64,000 bases of DNA from Achromobacter denitrificans NBRC 15125 (GTDB lineage: Bacteria; Pseudomonadota; Gammaproteobacteria; Burkholderiales; Burkholderiaceae_B). Below are positions 53,642 through 63,346 of the stretch, piece after piece. A program made the position numbers and the translations under genes. The stretch is from the NCBI RefSeq assembly GCF_001571365.1, contig NZ_BCTQ01000031.1, positions 1 through 64,000 of the forward strand, in the 5' to 3' direction. Every line of letters begins with the position of its first letter. Position 1 is the stretch's first letter. The notes under the pieces are model-generated. The model saw only the letters and a list, made by a program, of their open reading frames with translations. It made no database searches and had not been told where the DNA came from.

Positions 53642-56347
53642 ATGCGCACAGACACGCCCGTTACCGTATATCGCAAGGATTACCAGCCCTACCCCTACGA
53701 CATTCCCGAAGTCGCCCTCTCCTTCGACCTCGCGCCCGACGCGACCGAAGTGCGCTGCGCCATGCAGGTGCGGCGCAAGCCCGGGGCCAGCGCCGACGCC
53801 GCCCTGGTCCTGGACGGCGAAGAGTTGGAACTCGTCTCGGTAGGGGTGGATGGCGCGGCATGGCCCGCCGACCGTTACCGCCTTTCCGAGCATCGCCTTG
53901 AACTGCTGGGCCTGCCGGCCAGCGCCGCGGTGGAAATCGTCAGCCGCTGCAAGCCGTCGGCCAATTCCACGCTGATGGGCCTGTACGTTTCGGGCGGCAA
54001 TTTCTTCACCCAATGCGAGGCCGAGGGCTTTCGCCGCATCACCTGGTTCGCCGACCGGCCCGACGTCATGTCGCGCTACCGGGTAACGCTGCGCGCCCTG
54101 CCGGACTACCCGGTGCTGCTGTCCAATGGCAACCTGATCGCCTCGCGCCAGTTGCCCGACGGCCGCAACGAGGTCGAATGGGAAGATCCCTTCCCCAAGC
54201 CCTGCTACCTGTTCGCGCTGGTGGCGGGCAAGCTCACGCACCGCGAAACCACCGTAAAGACCGCGAGCGGCCGCGACGTGCTGCTGCAGGTCTACAGCGA
54301 CCCGGGCTCCGAAACCAAGACCGAATGGGCCCTGGATTCGCTGCTGCGGGCGCTGCGCTGGGACGAAAGCCGTTTCGGCCTGGAGCTGGACCTGGACCGC
54401 TTCATGGTCGTGGCCGTCCATGACTTCAACATGGGCGCGATGGAAAACAAGGGCTTGAACATTTTCAACGCCGCCTACGTGCTCGCCGACCCGGACACGG
54501 CCACGGACGCCAACTACGAAGGCATCGAGTCCGTCATCGGCCATGAATACTTCCACAACTGGACCGGCAACCGCGTGACCTGCCGCGACTGGTTCCAGCT
54601 GAGCCTGAAGGAAGGCCTCACCGTCTTCCGCGACCAGGAATTCAGCGCCGACATGATGGCCAGCGGCATGGATGCGGCCGAGGCCGCCAGCGCGCGCGCC
54701 GTCAAGCGCATCGACGACGTGGTGGCCCTGCGCGCCGCCCAGTTCCCCGAGGATGCCGGCCCGATGGCCCACCCCATCCGCCCGGAGAGCTACCAGGAGA
54801 TCGGCAACTTCTACACGGCCACCGTGTACGAGAAAGGCGCCGAAGTCATCCGCATGCAGCACACCCTGCTGGGCGAGGAAGGCTTTCGCGCCGGCATGGA
54901 CGAGTACTTCCGCCGCCATGACGGCCAGGCCGTGACCTGCGACGACTTCGTCGCCGCCATGGAGTCCGTCTACACGCGCCAGCATCCGGGCCGCGACCTG
55001 TCCGTGTTCCGCCGCTGGTACCGCCAGGCGGGCACGCCGCGCGTCGCCGTGAAGCTGGACCACGACGCCGCCACGCGCCGCTGCACCGTGACCCTCACCC
55101 AGGAATGCCCGCTGGTGGGCGTCGAGAAAAAGGCTGGCGCCGACTACGTCAAGGCGCCGTATCACATCCCCTTCGCCATCGGCCTGCTGGACCGCGAAGG
55201 CCGTCCGCTGACGCTGCGCCACGAAGGCGAGGCCCGCGAAACCGCCCTGCTGGAACTGACGACGCAGAGCCAGCAATGGGTGTTCGAGGACATCGCCGAA
55301 CGGCCCGTGCCCTCGCTGCTGCGCGACTTCTCGGCCCCGGTGATCGTGGACTATGCCTGGACGGACGAAGAGCTCGCCCTGCTGTCGGCGCATGATCGCA
55401 ACCCGTTCGCGCGCTGGGAAGCCGGCCAGGAATTCGCCACCCGGCAGATCCTCGCCCTGGCCGAGGCCCGCCAGGCCGGCAGGACGCTGCAGGCGGACGC
55501 CTCCTTCATCGCGACGTGGCGCGCGCTGCTGACCGATCCGGCCATCGACGCCGCCTATCGAGCGCGCGCCCTGGCCCTGCCTTCGGAGAAGACGCTGGCC
55601 GAACGCATGCGCCAGGTGGATCCGCCCGCCCTGGCCGTGGCCCGCGACTTCCTGCGCGCCGAACTGGGCCGCCAGCTGGCCGCCGAGTTCCGCCAGGCCT
55701 TCGACGCCAACCAGACCCCGGGCGAGTACAGTCCGGCGCCGGTCCCGGCGGGCAAGCGCGCATTGAAGAATCTGGCGCTCAGTCACCTGATGGCCGCCGG
55801 CGAGCCCGACGCCCAGCGCCTGGCGGAGCAGCTCTACGCCCAGGCCGGCAACATGACCGACAGCATGGCTGCCCTGTCCGCCCTGATCAATTTCGGCCAG
55901 GGCGAATACCCGCAGCAGGCGCTGGCCGAGTTTTACGACAAATGGCGCGACAATCCGCTGGTGGTGGACAAGTGGTTCGCCTTGCAGGCGTCGGCGCGCT
56001 CGACCACGGTGCAGACCGCGCGCGAACTGCTGGGGCACCCCGCCTTCACGCTGCGCAACCCGAACCGCGCCCGCGCGCTGATTTTCCAGTTCTGCCTGAA
56101 TAATGCCCGCGGCATGCATCATCCGGACGGCTCGGGCTACGAGTTCTGGGCCGAACAGGTGCTGGCGCTGGACGCGCTCAACCCGGAAATCGCCGCCCGG
56201 CTGGCGCGCGCGCTGGACAACTGGTCGCGCTTCGTGCCGGCCCTGCGCGCGCCCATGCAGGCCGCGCTGCAGCGCGTGCGGGCACACGAGGGCTTGTCGC
56301 GCAACGTGCAGGAAATCGTATCCAAGGCTTTAGAATTCGCAGCATAG
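53642..56347 (+). CDS. pepN: Aminopeptidase N (M1 family)
   Basis: A 901-residue zinc aminopeptidase. N-terminal beta domain (about 1-190) with [17 protein letters not shown]; catalytic domain with the exopeptidase loop [15 protein letters not shown] and the zinc motif [14 protein letters not shown] (HExxH plus the later Glu in LKEGLT); then the middle and C-terminal helical domains (about 450-901) with QTAREL and [20 protein letters not shown]. It resembles E. coli PepN throughout. fbp follows 10 bp later, so the two are probably one transcription unit. Confidence 0.95.
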   Translation: MRTDTPVTVYRKDYQPYPYDIPEVALSFDLAPDATEVRCAMQVRRKPGASADAALVLDGEELELVSVGVDGAAWPADRYRLSEHRLELLGLPASAAVEIVSRCKPSANSTLMGLYVSGGNFFTQCEAEGFRRITWFADRPDVMSRYRVTLRALPDYPVLLSNGNLIASRQLPDGRNEVEWEDPFPKPCYLFALVAGKLTHRETTVKTASGRDVLLQVYSDPGSETKTEWALDSLLRALRWDESRFGLELDLDRFMVVAVHDFNMGAMENKGLNIFNAAYVLADPDTATDANYEGIESVIGHEYFHNWTGNRVTCRDWFQLSLKEGLTVFRDQEFSADMMASGMDAAEAASARAVKRIDDVVALRAAQFPEDAGPMAHPIRPESYQEIGNFYTATVYEKGAEVIRMQHTLLGEEGFRAGMDEYFRRHDGQAVTCDDFVAAMESVYTRQHPGRDLSVFRRWYRQAGTPRVAVKLDHDAATRRCTVTLTQECPLVGVEKKAGADYVKAPYHIPFAIGLLDREGRPLTLRHEGEARETALLELTTQSQQWVFEDIAERPVPSLLRDFSAPVIVDYAWTDEELALLSAHDRNPFARWEAGQEFATRQILALAEARQAGRTLQADASFIATWRALLTDPAIDAAYRARALALPSEKTLAERMRQVDPPALAVARDFLRAELGRQLAAEFRQAFDANQTPGEYSPAPVPAGKRALKNLALSHLMAAGEPDAQRLAEQLYAQAGNMTDSMAALSALINFGQGEYPQQALAEFYDKWRDNPLVVDKWFALQASARSTTVQTARELLGHPAFTLRNPNRARALIFQFCLNNARGMHHPDGSGYEFWAEQVLALDALNPEIAARLARALDNWSRFVPALRAPMQAALQRVRAHEGLSRNVQEIVSKALEFAA

Positions 56348-56357
56348 GGAGATCCTT

Positions 56358-57377
56358 TTGAAACGCAAAACACTGACCCAATACCTGGTGGAGCAGCAAC
56401 GCTCCGCCCAAGCCCTTGCGCCGGAAGTGCGGCTACTCATCGAAGTGGTCGCGCGCGCCTGCAAGGCCATCAGCCATGCCGTGAGCAAGGGCGCCCTCGG
56501 CGGCGTCCTGGGCAGCCTGGAAAGCGAGAACGTCCAGGGTGAAGTCCAGAAGAAGCTGGACGTGTTGTCCAACGAGATCCTGCTCGAAGCCAACGAGTGG
56601 GGCGGCCACCTGGCGGCCATGGCGTCGGAGGAAATGGAAACCATCCATCTGATCCCGAACCGCTATCCCAAGGGCGAATACCTGCTGCTGTTCGACCCCC
56701 TGGACGGCTCCTCCAACATCGACGTGAACGTCTCGATCGGCACCATCTTCTCGGTGCTGCACGCCCCCCACAACGTATCGGGCGCGCCCGTGTGCGAACA
56801 GGACTTCCTGCAGCCCGGCAACAAGCAGGTCGTCGCCGGCTATGCCGTGTACGGCCCGCAGACCATGCTGGTGCTGACCATCGGCAACGGCGTCGTGGGC
56901 TTCACGCTGGACCGCGAGATGGGTTCGTGGGTGCTGACGCACGAGAACATCCAGGTGCCGGAAGACACCAAGGAATTCGCCATCAACATGTCGAACATGC
57001 GCCACTGGGCCGCCCCGGTCAAGCGCTACGTCGACGACTGCCTGGCCGGCACGACCGGCCCCCTGGGCAAGGACTACAACATGCGCTGGATCGCCTCGAT
57101 GGTGGCGGACGTGCATCGCATCCTGACCCGCGGCGGCATCTTCATGTACCCCTGGGACGCCCGCGAACCCGGCAAGGCCGGCAAGCTGCGCCTGATGTAT
57201 GAAGCCAACCCCATGAGCTTCCTGATCGAGCAGGCCGGCGGCGCGGCCATCAACGGCACCCAGCGCATCCTGGACATCCAGCCCGACAAGCTGCACCAGC
57301 GCGTCAGCGTGATCCTGGGCTCGAAGAACGAGGTCGAGCGCGTGGGCCGCTACCACGCCGAAGACGGCGCCGCGTAA
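56358..57377 (+). CDS. fbp: Fructose-1,6-bisphosphatase class I
   Basis: A 339-residue gluconeogenic phosphatase. Metal/phosphate motifs: [20 protein letters not shown] (about 114-133) and [14 protein letters not shown] with [15 protein letters not shown] near the C-terminus. The start is a TTG ([14 protein letters not shown]), with AGGGAGA upstream; no ATG is available at an acceptable position. Tightly linked to pepN (10 bp). Confidence 0.95.
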   Translation: MKRKTLTQYLVEQQRSAQALAPEVRLLIEVVARACKAISHAVSKGALGGVLGSLESENVQGEVQKKLDVLSNEILLEANEWGGHLAAMASEEMETIHLIPNRYPKGEYLLLFDPLDGSSNIDVNVSIGTIFSVLHAPHNVSGAPVCEQDFLQPGNKQVVAGYAVYGPQTMLVLTIGNGVVGFTLDREMGSWVLTHENIQVPEDTKEFAINMSNMRHWAAPVKRYVDDCLAGTTGPLGKDYNMRWIASMVADVHRILTRGGIFMYPWDAREPGKAGKLRLMYEANPMSFLIEQAGGAAINGTQRILDIQPDKLHQRVSVILGSKNEVERVGRYHAEDGAA

Positions 57378-57420
57378 CCGCGAGCAGCCCGGGCGCCCTC
57401 GCCGCGCCCGCGCGAAAACA

Positions 57421-57452
57421 AAGCCCCGGCTCTGTCGAGCCGGGGCTTTTTT
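57421..57452 (+). terminator. Terminator of pepN-fbp
   Basis: AAGCCCCGGCTC-TGTC-GAGCCGGGGCTT followed by T4. It also faces the convergent small lipoprotein gene. Confidence 0.92.
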
Positions 57453-57473
57453 CGTGCCGCTGACGAGGGGAGG

Positions 57474-57695
57474 TTACTTGACCTCTTCGATCGTCTTCAC
57501 GTCGTCCTTGTTGATCTGGACCTTCTTGCCGTCCTTGTCGTATTCATACATGCCGGAATCCTTGTCGTACTTGGGCTCGTCCGGTGTCACGGTCGAGGTG
57601 CCGTCGCGCTGCTGAACGACCGAGGGGGACGAGCATCCAGCCAGTATTCCGAATCCGGTCACAGCCAGGGCAAGCGTCATGGTCTTCAGGTTCAT
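57474..57695 (-). CDS. YgdI/YgdR-family small lipoprotein
   Basis: 73 residues: signal peptide with lipobox FGILAGC (cysteine near residue 20), then a small SH3-like DUF903 domain with the family motif RDGTSTVTPDEPKYDKDSGM and KKVQINKDDVKTIEEV. YgdI and YgdR of E. coli have the same design. GGAGA lies about 9 bases before the chosen ATG. Function unknown. Confidence 0.88.
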   Translation of the reverse strand: MNLKTMTLALAVTGFGILAGCSSPSVVQQRDGTSTVTPDEPKYDKDSGMYEYDKDGKKVQINKDDVKTIEEVK

Positions 57696-57861
57696 GGGCG
57701 TGTTCTCCGAGTGTGAATGTGAATTCACTGTATCTGACGCGCCAGGCCTATACGTGACGGGTTGTGGTCAAAATGCATGAGAACGTAATCCATCCGCCCC
57801 CCATAACCACTCCCCCACCGGCCCCGCCGCGCCTGCGCCACCGGCGGCCCGAAAAACGAAA

Positions 57862-57892
57862 AACCCCTCGCGGGCGGAGCCTGCGAGGGGTT
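57862..57892 (-). terminator. Terminator of thrC
   Basis: On the minus strand, AACCCCTCGC ... GCGAGGGGTT followed by TTTCGTTTTTC. Stem of ten pairs with an 11-base loop. Confidence 0.85.
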
Positions 57893-57920
57893 GCACACTT
57901 ACACAAGCGGCAAGCGGCCT

Positions 57921-59330
57921 TTACACCTTGGCGTGCGCTTCGATGAAACGACGCACCTGCGCCAGGTCGCAATCCATGACTTCCACGCGCTGCGGCAGCG
58001 ATTCCAGGTCGGCCAGGTTGCCCGGAGGCGTCGCGGGGCGGCCCAGCGCCTCTTCGATCGTTTCGGAGAACTTGGCTGGCAAGGCCGTTTCCAGCACCAG
58101 CATCGGCACGCCGGGCTCGACGAAGTCGCGCGCCACCTTGACGCCGTCGGCGGTGTGCGGATCGATCAGCACGCCGCTCGCGTCGTACACCGAGCGGATC
58201 GTGGCCAGGCGGTCCTCGTGCGAGCTCGCGCCCGACACGAAGCCGTAGCGGGCCTCGAACTCGGGCTTGAGGTCCGAGAGATCGAACGAGCCGTCGCGCG
58301 CCAGCGATTCCCAGAGCGCCTTCACGCGGGTGGCGTCGCGGCCGACTAGGTCGAACACGAAACGCTCGAAGTTCGACGCGCGCGAGATGTCCATGGAGGG
58401 GCTGGACGTGGCGTAGGTCTGCTCCGCGGGGCGCGGACGGTACACGCCGGTGCGGAAGAACTCTTCCAGCACGTTGTTTTCGTTGGTGGCCAGCACCAGC
58501 TTGCGGATGGGCAGGCCCATGCTGCGGGCGATGTGGCCCGACAGGATGTTGCCGAAGTTGCCCGAGGGCACGGCGAACGACACCTGCTGGTCCGCCTTCT
58601 CAGTGGCGCGCAGCCAGCCGTGGAAGTAGTACACCACCTGGGCCGCGATCCGGGCCCAGTTGATGGAATTCACGGCGCCCAGGCGGTACTTGGTCTTGAA
58701 GCTCAGGTCGCCGGCCAGCGCCTTGACGATGTCCTGCGCCTCGTCGAACACGCCGCGCACCGCGATATTGTGGATGTTCTCGTCCTGCAGGGAGTACATC
58801 TGCGCGCGCTGGAAGGCGCTCATGCGGCCGTGGGGCGACAGCATGAACACGGCCACGCCGCGCTTGCCGCGCAGGGCGTACTCGGCCGCCGAACCGGTGT
58901 CGCCGGACGTGGCGCCCACGATGTTCAGCGTGGTGCCGCGCTTGCTCAGCACGTACTCGAACACCTGGCCCAGGAATTGCATGGCCATGTCCTTGAAGGC
59001 CAGCGTCGGCCCTTCGGACAGGCCCAGCAGCGACAGCCCGCCATCCAGGGGACGCAACGGGACGATGTCCTCGCTGTTGAAGGTTTCCTGGGTATAGGCG
59101 GCGCGGGTCAGGCGGCGCAGATCGTCGGCCGGGATGTCGGTGGCGAACCGCGACAGCACTTCGAAGGCCAGGTCGGCATACGGCAGGCCGCGCCACGATT
59201 CGAGCGTCTCGGCCGACACTTGAGGCAATTGTTCCGGCACGGCCAGCCCGCCATCGGGCGCCAGGCCTTCCAGCAAGATATCCGAGAACTCCAGCGCAGC
59301 CATGCCACCGCGGGTAGAGATGTATTTCAT
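57921..59330 (-). CDS. thrC: Threonine synthase
   Basis: A 469-residue PLP enzyme converting O-phosphohomoserine to threonine. The N-terminus MKYISTRGGM is the family opening. The PLP lysine lies in GPTLAFKDMAMQFLGQ, followed by the cofactor loop GATSGDTGSAAEYALRGKRG and the phosphate-binding PSGNFGNILSGHIA. An ATG three codons earlier is possible. It is downstream of hom, separated by a hairpin repeat (type D). Confidence 0.95.
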   Translation of the reverse strand: MKYISTRGGMAALEFSDILLEGLAPDGGLAVPEQLPQVSAETLESWRGLPYADLAFEVLSRFATDIPADDLRRLTRAAYTQETFNSEDIVPLRPLDGGLSLLGLSEGPTLAFKDMAMQFLGQVFEYVLSKRGTTLNIVGATSGDTGSAAEYALRGKRGVAVFMLSPHGRMSAFQRAQMYSLQDENIHNIAVRGVFDEAQDIVKALAGDLSFKTKYRLGAVNSINWARIAAQVVYYFHGWLRATEKADQQVSFAVPSGNFGNILSGHIARSMGLPIRKLVLATNENNVLEEFFRTGVYRPRPAEQTYATSSPSMDISRASNFERFVFDLVGRDATRVKALWESLARDGSFDLSDLKPEFEARYGFVSGASSHEDRLATIRSVYDASGVLIDPHTADGVKVARDFVEPGVPMLVLETALPAKFSETIEEALGRPATPPGNLADLESLPQRVEVMDCDLAQVRRFIEAHAKV

Positions 59331-59384
59331 ATTGAGCATTCCACTAAACCCCCGTCGCCTCGTGTAGCGGCGTTCGCCTTGCGA

Positions 59385-59458
59385 GGCGCCGCGGAGCCGG
59401 CTTTGCCGGTCCGCCAGCGCGCCCCCTTGAGGGGGAGGCGCCCATGGCGCCTCGGGGG
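59385..59458. repeat. Dispersed intergenic hairpin repeat (type D), copy 2
   Basis: CGCGGAGCCGGCTTTGCCGG with TCCGCC, CCCCCTTGAGGGGG, then AGGCGCCCATGGCGCCT and CGGGGG: the three hairpins of 34145-34223 in reverse order and opposite orientation. It fills the gap between hom and thrC. Confidence 0.85.
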
Positions 59459-59468
59459 TGGGTTCACT

Positions 59469-60773
59469 TTAGACCAGGTTTTCCACGCGCAGGCGGGTGA
59501 CCTTGGAGCGCACGAACGGCAAGGCCTCGATGCGTTCGATGGCCTGGTTGACGTTGCCTTCCACCGCCTCGTGCGTCAGGAAGATGATATCCGCGCCGCC
59601 GATGTGCGAGGGCTGCTGGATCATCGACCCGATCGAAATGGAGCGGTCGGCCAGGATGCGGGCGATGTCGGCCAGCACGCCCGGCTGATCGTCCACGCGC
59701 AGGCGCAGGTAGTACGAGGTGCTGACCTGCTCGATCGGCAGGATCGGCGTATCCGACATGGCGTCCGGCTGGAAGGCCAGGTGCGGCACGCGGTTGCCCG
59801 GATCGGCGGTGTGCAGGCGGGTCACGTCGACCAGGTCGGCCACGACGGCCGACGCGGTGGGCTCTTCGCCCGCGCCCTGGCCGTAGTACAGCGTGGGACC
59901 CACGGCGTCGCCCTTGACCAGCACGGCGTTCATCGCGCCTTCGACATTGGCCAGCAGTCGCTCGGCCGGCACCAGCGCGGGATGCACGCGCAGCTCGATG
60001 CCGTCGGTGCGACGCTTGGTGATGCCCAGCAGCTTGATGCGATAGCCCAGGCGCTCGGCATGCTCGATGTCCTCGGCGGCCAGCTGCGAGATACCTTCGA
60101 TGTAGGCGCGGTCGAACTGCACCGGCACGCCGAAGGCCAGCGAGGCCAGCAGCGTCAGCTTGTGGGCGGCGTCCACGCCTTCCACGTCGAACGTCGGATC
60201 GGCTTCGGCATAGCCCAGGCGCTGCGCCTCGGCCAGCACGTCGGCGAACGGCAGGCCGCGCGAACGCATTTCGGACAGGATGAAGTTGGTGGTGCCGTTG
60301 ATGATGCCGGCCACCCACTGGATGCGGTTGGCGGTCAGGCCTTCGCGGATCGCCTTGATGATGGGGATGCCGCCGGCGACGGCGGCTTCGAACGTCACCA
60401 TCACGCCGCGCTCGTGCGCCGCGGCGAAGATCTCGTTGCCGTGCTTGGCCAGCAGGGCCTTGTTGGCGGTCACGACGTGCTTGCCGTTGGCGATGGCTTC
60501 CAGCACCAGCTCGCGCGCCAGCGTGTCGCCGCCGATGAGCTCGACGACGATGTCGATTTCCGGATCGCGCACCAGGGCGCGGACGTCGGTGTCGACCTGG
60601 ATCGAATCGCCGACGCGCGCGCGCGCCTTGGCCACGTCGCGCACGGCGGCGCGGGTGACTTCAATGCGGCGGCCGGCGCGACGCGCGATTTCTTCCGCAT
60701 TGCGCGACAGCACGGACCACGTGCCGCCGCCCACCACGCCCAGGCCGAGCAGGCCGACTTTCATGGGGTTCAT
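59469..60773 (-). CDS. hom: Homoserine dehydrogenase
   Basis: A 434-residue monofunctional enzyme reducing aspartate semialdehyde to homoserine. NAD(P) motif MKVGLLGLGVVGGGTWSVL, then VTANKALLAKHG, the catalytic region AGGIPIIKAIREGLTANR, GIINGTTNFIL and EADPTFDVEGVDAAHK; the C-terminal ACT domain (about 350-430, LRVDDQPGVLADIARIL) gives threonine feedback. The start with GGAGGG (60773) is preferred; an ATG at 60812 with GGAG is also possible. Confidence 0.94.
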   Translation of the reverse strand: MNPMKVGLLGLGVVGGGTWSVLSRNAEEIARRAGRRIEVTRAAVRDVAKARARVGDSIQVDTDVRALVRDPEIDIVVELIGGDTLARELVLEAIANGKHVVTANKALLAKHGNEIFAAAHERGVMVTFEAAVAGGIPIIKAIREGLTANRIQWVAGIINGTTNFILSEMRSRGLPFADVLAEAQRLGYAEADPTFDVEGVDAAHKLTLLASLAFGVPVQFDRAYIEGISQLAAEDIEHAERLGYRIKLLGITKRRTDGIELRVHPALVPAERLLANVEGAMNAVLVKGDAVGPTLYYGQGAGEEPTASAVVADLVDVTRLHTADPGNRVPHLAFQPDAMSDTPILPIEQVSTSYYLRLRVDDQPGVLADIARILADRSISIGSMIQQPSHIGGADIIFLTHEAVEGNVNQAIERIEALPFVRSKVTRLRVENLV

Positions 60774-60846
60774 CGCGGCGCCCTCCGCGGGCGGGCGTTG
60801 AGGGGAATTCATTTCATTTCTCCATATTGCTCACGCAAGTAACAGG

Positions 60847-60937
60847 TGCCCCCCACAATCGGGATGCCGCGGATCCGGCTTCGCCGGTCCGCAGGCATGC
60901 CCCCTTGGGGGAAGCGCGCAGCGCTGCGGGGGGCGCC
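60847..60937. repeat. Dispersed intergenic hairpin repeat (type D), copy 3
   Basis: CGCGGATCCGGCTTCGCCGG with TCCGCAGGC, GCCCCCTTGGGGG, GAAGCGCGCAGCGCTGC, GGGGGGC. Same module order and orientation as copy 2. It lies between alaC and hom, ending at the alaC stop. Confidence 0.85.
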
Positions 60938-60938
60938 T

Positions 60939-62126
60939 CTACTTCAGCAATCCGTCTTTGCGGAACATGTCTTTGATGCCTCGCACCGCTTGCCGGGTGC
61001 GCTGCTCGTTTTCGATGAGAGCGAAGCGGACGTATTCGTCGCCATACTCGCCGAAGCCGATCCCGGGGGACACGGCCACCTTCGCATCCGACAGGACGCG
61101 CTTGGCAAATTCCAAAGAGCCCATCGCCCTGTAGGGTTCGGGGATCTGCGCCCAGATGTACATGGACGCCTTGGGAATTTCCACATTCCAACCTGCTTCA
61201 TGCAGGCCGCGCGCGAGCACGTCGCGGCGGCTCTGGTACTGCGCCACGATCTCGCTCACGCAATCCTGCGGGCCGTCCAGGGCGGCGATGGACGCCACCT
61301 GGATCGGCGTGAACGTGCCGTAGTCGTGATAGCTCTTGATGCGCGCCAGCGCGCCCACCAGCTCGCGGTTGCCGACCATGTAGCCGATCCGCCAGCCCGC
61401 CATGTTGTAGCTCTTGCTCATCGTGAAGAACTCGACGGCGACGTCGCGCGCGCCGGGCACCTGCATGATGGACGGGGCCACGTAGCCGTCGAAGGTGATG
61501 TCGGCGTAGGCCAGGTCATGCACCACGAGGATGTCGTGTTCCTTGGCCAGCGCCACCACGCGTTCGAAGAACGACAGGTCCACGCACTGCGCGGTCGGGT
61601 TGCTGGGGAAGCCCAGCACCATCATCTTGGGCTTCGGGATGGATTCGCGCACGGCGCGCTCCAGTTCCTCGAAGAAGTCCACGCCGGGCGTCATGCGCAC
61701 GGAGCGGATGTTGGCGCCGGCGATGACCGCGCCGTAGATGTGGATCGGGTAGCTGGGGTTCGGCACCAGCACGGTGTCGCCGCGGTCCAGCGTGGCCAAC
61801 ATCAGGTGGGCCAGGCCTTCCTTGGAGCCGATGGTGACGATGGCTTCGGAATCGGGGTCGAATTCCACCGCGTAGCGGCGCTGGTACCAGTCGCAGATGG
61901 CCTTGCGCAGGCGCGGGATGCCCTTGGACACCGAATAGCCGTGCGTGGTCGGGCGCGTGGTGGCCTCGACCATCTTGTCGACGATGTGCTTGGGGGTCGC
62001 GCCGTCCGGGTTGCCCATGGACATGTCGATGATGTCTTCGCCGCGCCTACGGGCCGCCATCTTGAGCTCGCCGGTAATGTTGAAAACGTACGGGGGCAAA
62101 CGCTCGATGCGGGAGAACTTCCTCAT
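60939..62126 (-). CDS. alaC: PLP aminotransferase (AlaC/valine-pyruvate type)
   Basis: A 395-residue fold-type-I aminotransferase. Visible are [48 protein letters not shown], and the PLP lysine in [17 protein letters not shown]. The overall sequence resembles E. coli AlaC, an alanine/valine-type transaminase, rather than AspC. Placement directly before hom-thrC is common in betaproteobacteria and may reflect co-regulation of the aspartate-derived amino acids. Start [15 protein letters not shown]. Confidence 0.9.
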   Translation of the reverse strand: MRKFSRIERLPPYVFNITGELKMAARRRGEDIIDMSMGNPDGATPKHIVDKMVEATTRPTTHGYSVSKGIPRLRKAICDWYQRRYAVEFDPDSEAIVTIGSKEGLAHLMLATLDRGDTVLVPNPSYPIHIYGAVIAGANIRSVRMTPGVDFFEELERAVRESIPKPKMMVLGFPSNPTAQCVDLSFFERVVALAKEHDILVVHDLAYADITFDGYVAPSIMQVPGARDVAVEFFTMSKSYNMAGWRIGYMVGNRELVGALARIKSYHDYGTFTPIQVASIAALDGPQDCVSEIVAQYQSRRDVLARGLHEAGWNVEIPKASMYIWAQIPEPYRAMGSLEFAKRVLSDAKVAVSPGIGFGEYGDEYVRFALIENEQRTRQAVRGIKDMFRKDGLLK

Positions 62127-62363
62127 GATGGGAATCCTTAGGGGCGAAAAAAAGGGCGAAAAACCAGGGCGCGGTCGCGCGAAGGGGAAAAGGGACAAAA
62201 TTGGCCGCGCCGCCCAACGATTGCAGCGCAGCAAAACCCAGTAATCTAGCGCAACGACGCCTGGGCGGCAAATGGGAATAAAACGGGGCCGTTTTCCCCC
62301 TTTCCCGGCAACATGGCGACATGTTGATGCGCTATTATCAGGCACATAAAGCTGGAGTTTTTA

Positions 62364-62825
62364 TTGAAGCTGCATACCGATCCTGCGACGGCCGCCCTGA
62401 ACACTGTCACCGCCTACGGTGAGGGTTATATCGAGGTCAACCAGGTACGTTTTTCCTCGTCGGTCGCATTCGGCCCCGAGGGCGAAGTTACCCGCTGGCC
62501 CGTCGAGTCCCCGGCCGACATCACCCCTACCCTCTTGTTCCAGGCGGCCGGCCTGTCCGAGCCCGTCCGCGACCCCCTGGCGTTCCTGGATGAACCGGAG
62601 GCCGCCCCCGGCCGCCCGGCGAATGCGCCGGAAGTGCTGCTGGTGGGCACCGGCGGACGGCAACAGTTCCTGCGCCCCGACGTGCTGCGCCCCCTGCTGG
62701 CGATCGGCATCGGCGTCGAGATCATGGACACGCACGCCGCCTCCCGTACCTACAACATCCTGATGGCGGAGGGCCGGCGCGTCGTCGTGGCCCTCATCCC
62801 ACCCAATGGAGAATCCCAGCAATGA
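62364..62825 (+). CDS. Mth938-like domain protein
   Basis: A 153-residue protein of the Mth938/NDUFAF3-like family (DUF498): EGYIEVNQVRFSSSVAF, VLLVGTGGRQQFLRPDVL and IGVEIMDTHAASRTYNILMAEGRRVVVALI. The start is TTG, with GGAG 6 bases upstream. Eukaryotic relatives help assemble respiratory complex I; the bacterial role is not established. Its stop overlaps the peroxiredoxin start (ATGA), so translation is coupled. Confidence 0.85.
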   Translation: MKLHTDPATAALNTVTAYGEGYIEVNQVRFSSSVAFGPEGEVTRWPVESPADITPTLLFQAAGLSEPVRDPLAFLDEPEAAPGRPANAPEVLLVGTGGRQQFLRPDVLRPLLAIGIGVEIMDTHAASRTYNILMAEGRRVVVALIPPNGESQQ

Positions 62826-63286
62826 CGCCGACCATAGGCAAGCCCGCCCCGCTGTTCACCGCTGAAAGCACCATCGGTCCGATCAGCCTGGACCAATGCC
62901 AGGGCCGCGCCGTGATCCTGTATTTCTACCCCAAGGACAACACGCCTGGCTGCACCACCGAAAGCCAGGATTTCCGCGACCTGCACGCCGACTTCCTGGC
63001 GGCGAGCGCGGTGGTCATCGGCATCTCGCGCGATTCGCTGAAGTCGCACGAGAACTTCAAGGCCAAGTACGAGCTTCCCTTCCCTCTCATCTCCGACGCC
63101 GACGAAACCGTCTGCAATCTGTTCGGCGTCATCAAGCAGAAGAATATGTACGGCAAGCAGGTGCGCGGAATCGAACGCAGCACCTTCTTGATCGATGCCT
63201 ATGGCGTGCTGGTGCAGGAGTGGCGCGGGGTGAAGGTCCCGGGCCACGCGAAGGAAGTCCTGCAGGCCGCGAAGAGCATCGGCTAG
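62822..63286 (+). CDS. Peroxiredoxin, Bcp/PrxQ group
   Basis: A 154-residue thiol peroxidase. The peroxidatic cysteine is C44 in YPKDNTPGCTTES. In many Bcp proteins a resolving cysteine stands five residues later, but here that position is Q49; C98 (ETVCNLFG) is an alternative partner. FPLISDADETVCNLFGV and ERSTFLID also fit the PrxQ fold. Start ATG overlaps the stop of the previous gene. Confidence 0.92.
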   Translation: MTPTIGKPAPLFTAESTIGPISLDQCQGRAVILYFYPKDNTPGCTTESQDFRDLHADFLAASAVVIGISRDSLKSHENFKAKYELPFPLISDADETVCNLFGVIKQKNMYGKQVRGIERSTFLIDAYGVLVQEWRGVKVPGHAKEVLQAAKSIG

Positions 63287-63346
63287 CCGCAAGCACAGGT
63301 AGACCCGTCAGGCGCTATAGCCGGCCCACACTGGAGAGTGACGCAT

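Noticed and set aside
53309..56287. 992-codon minus-strand open frame opposite pepN
   Set aside because: Antisense of a certain gene; no recognised motif and no plausible start.
58533..60842. 769-codon plus-strand open frame opposite hom and thrC
   Set aside because: Antisense shadow crossing two genes and a non-coding repeat.
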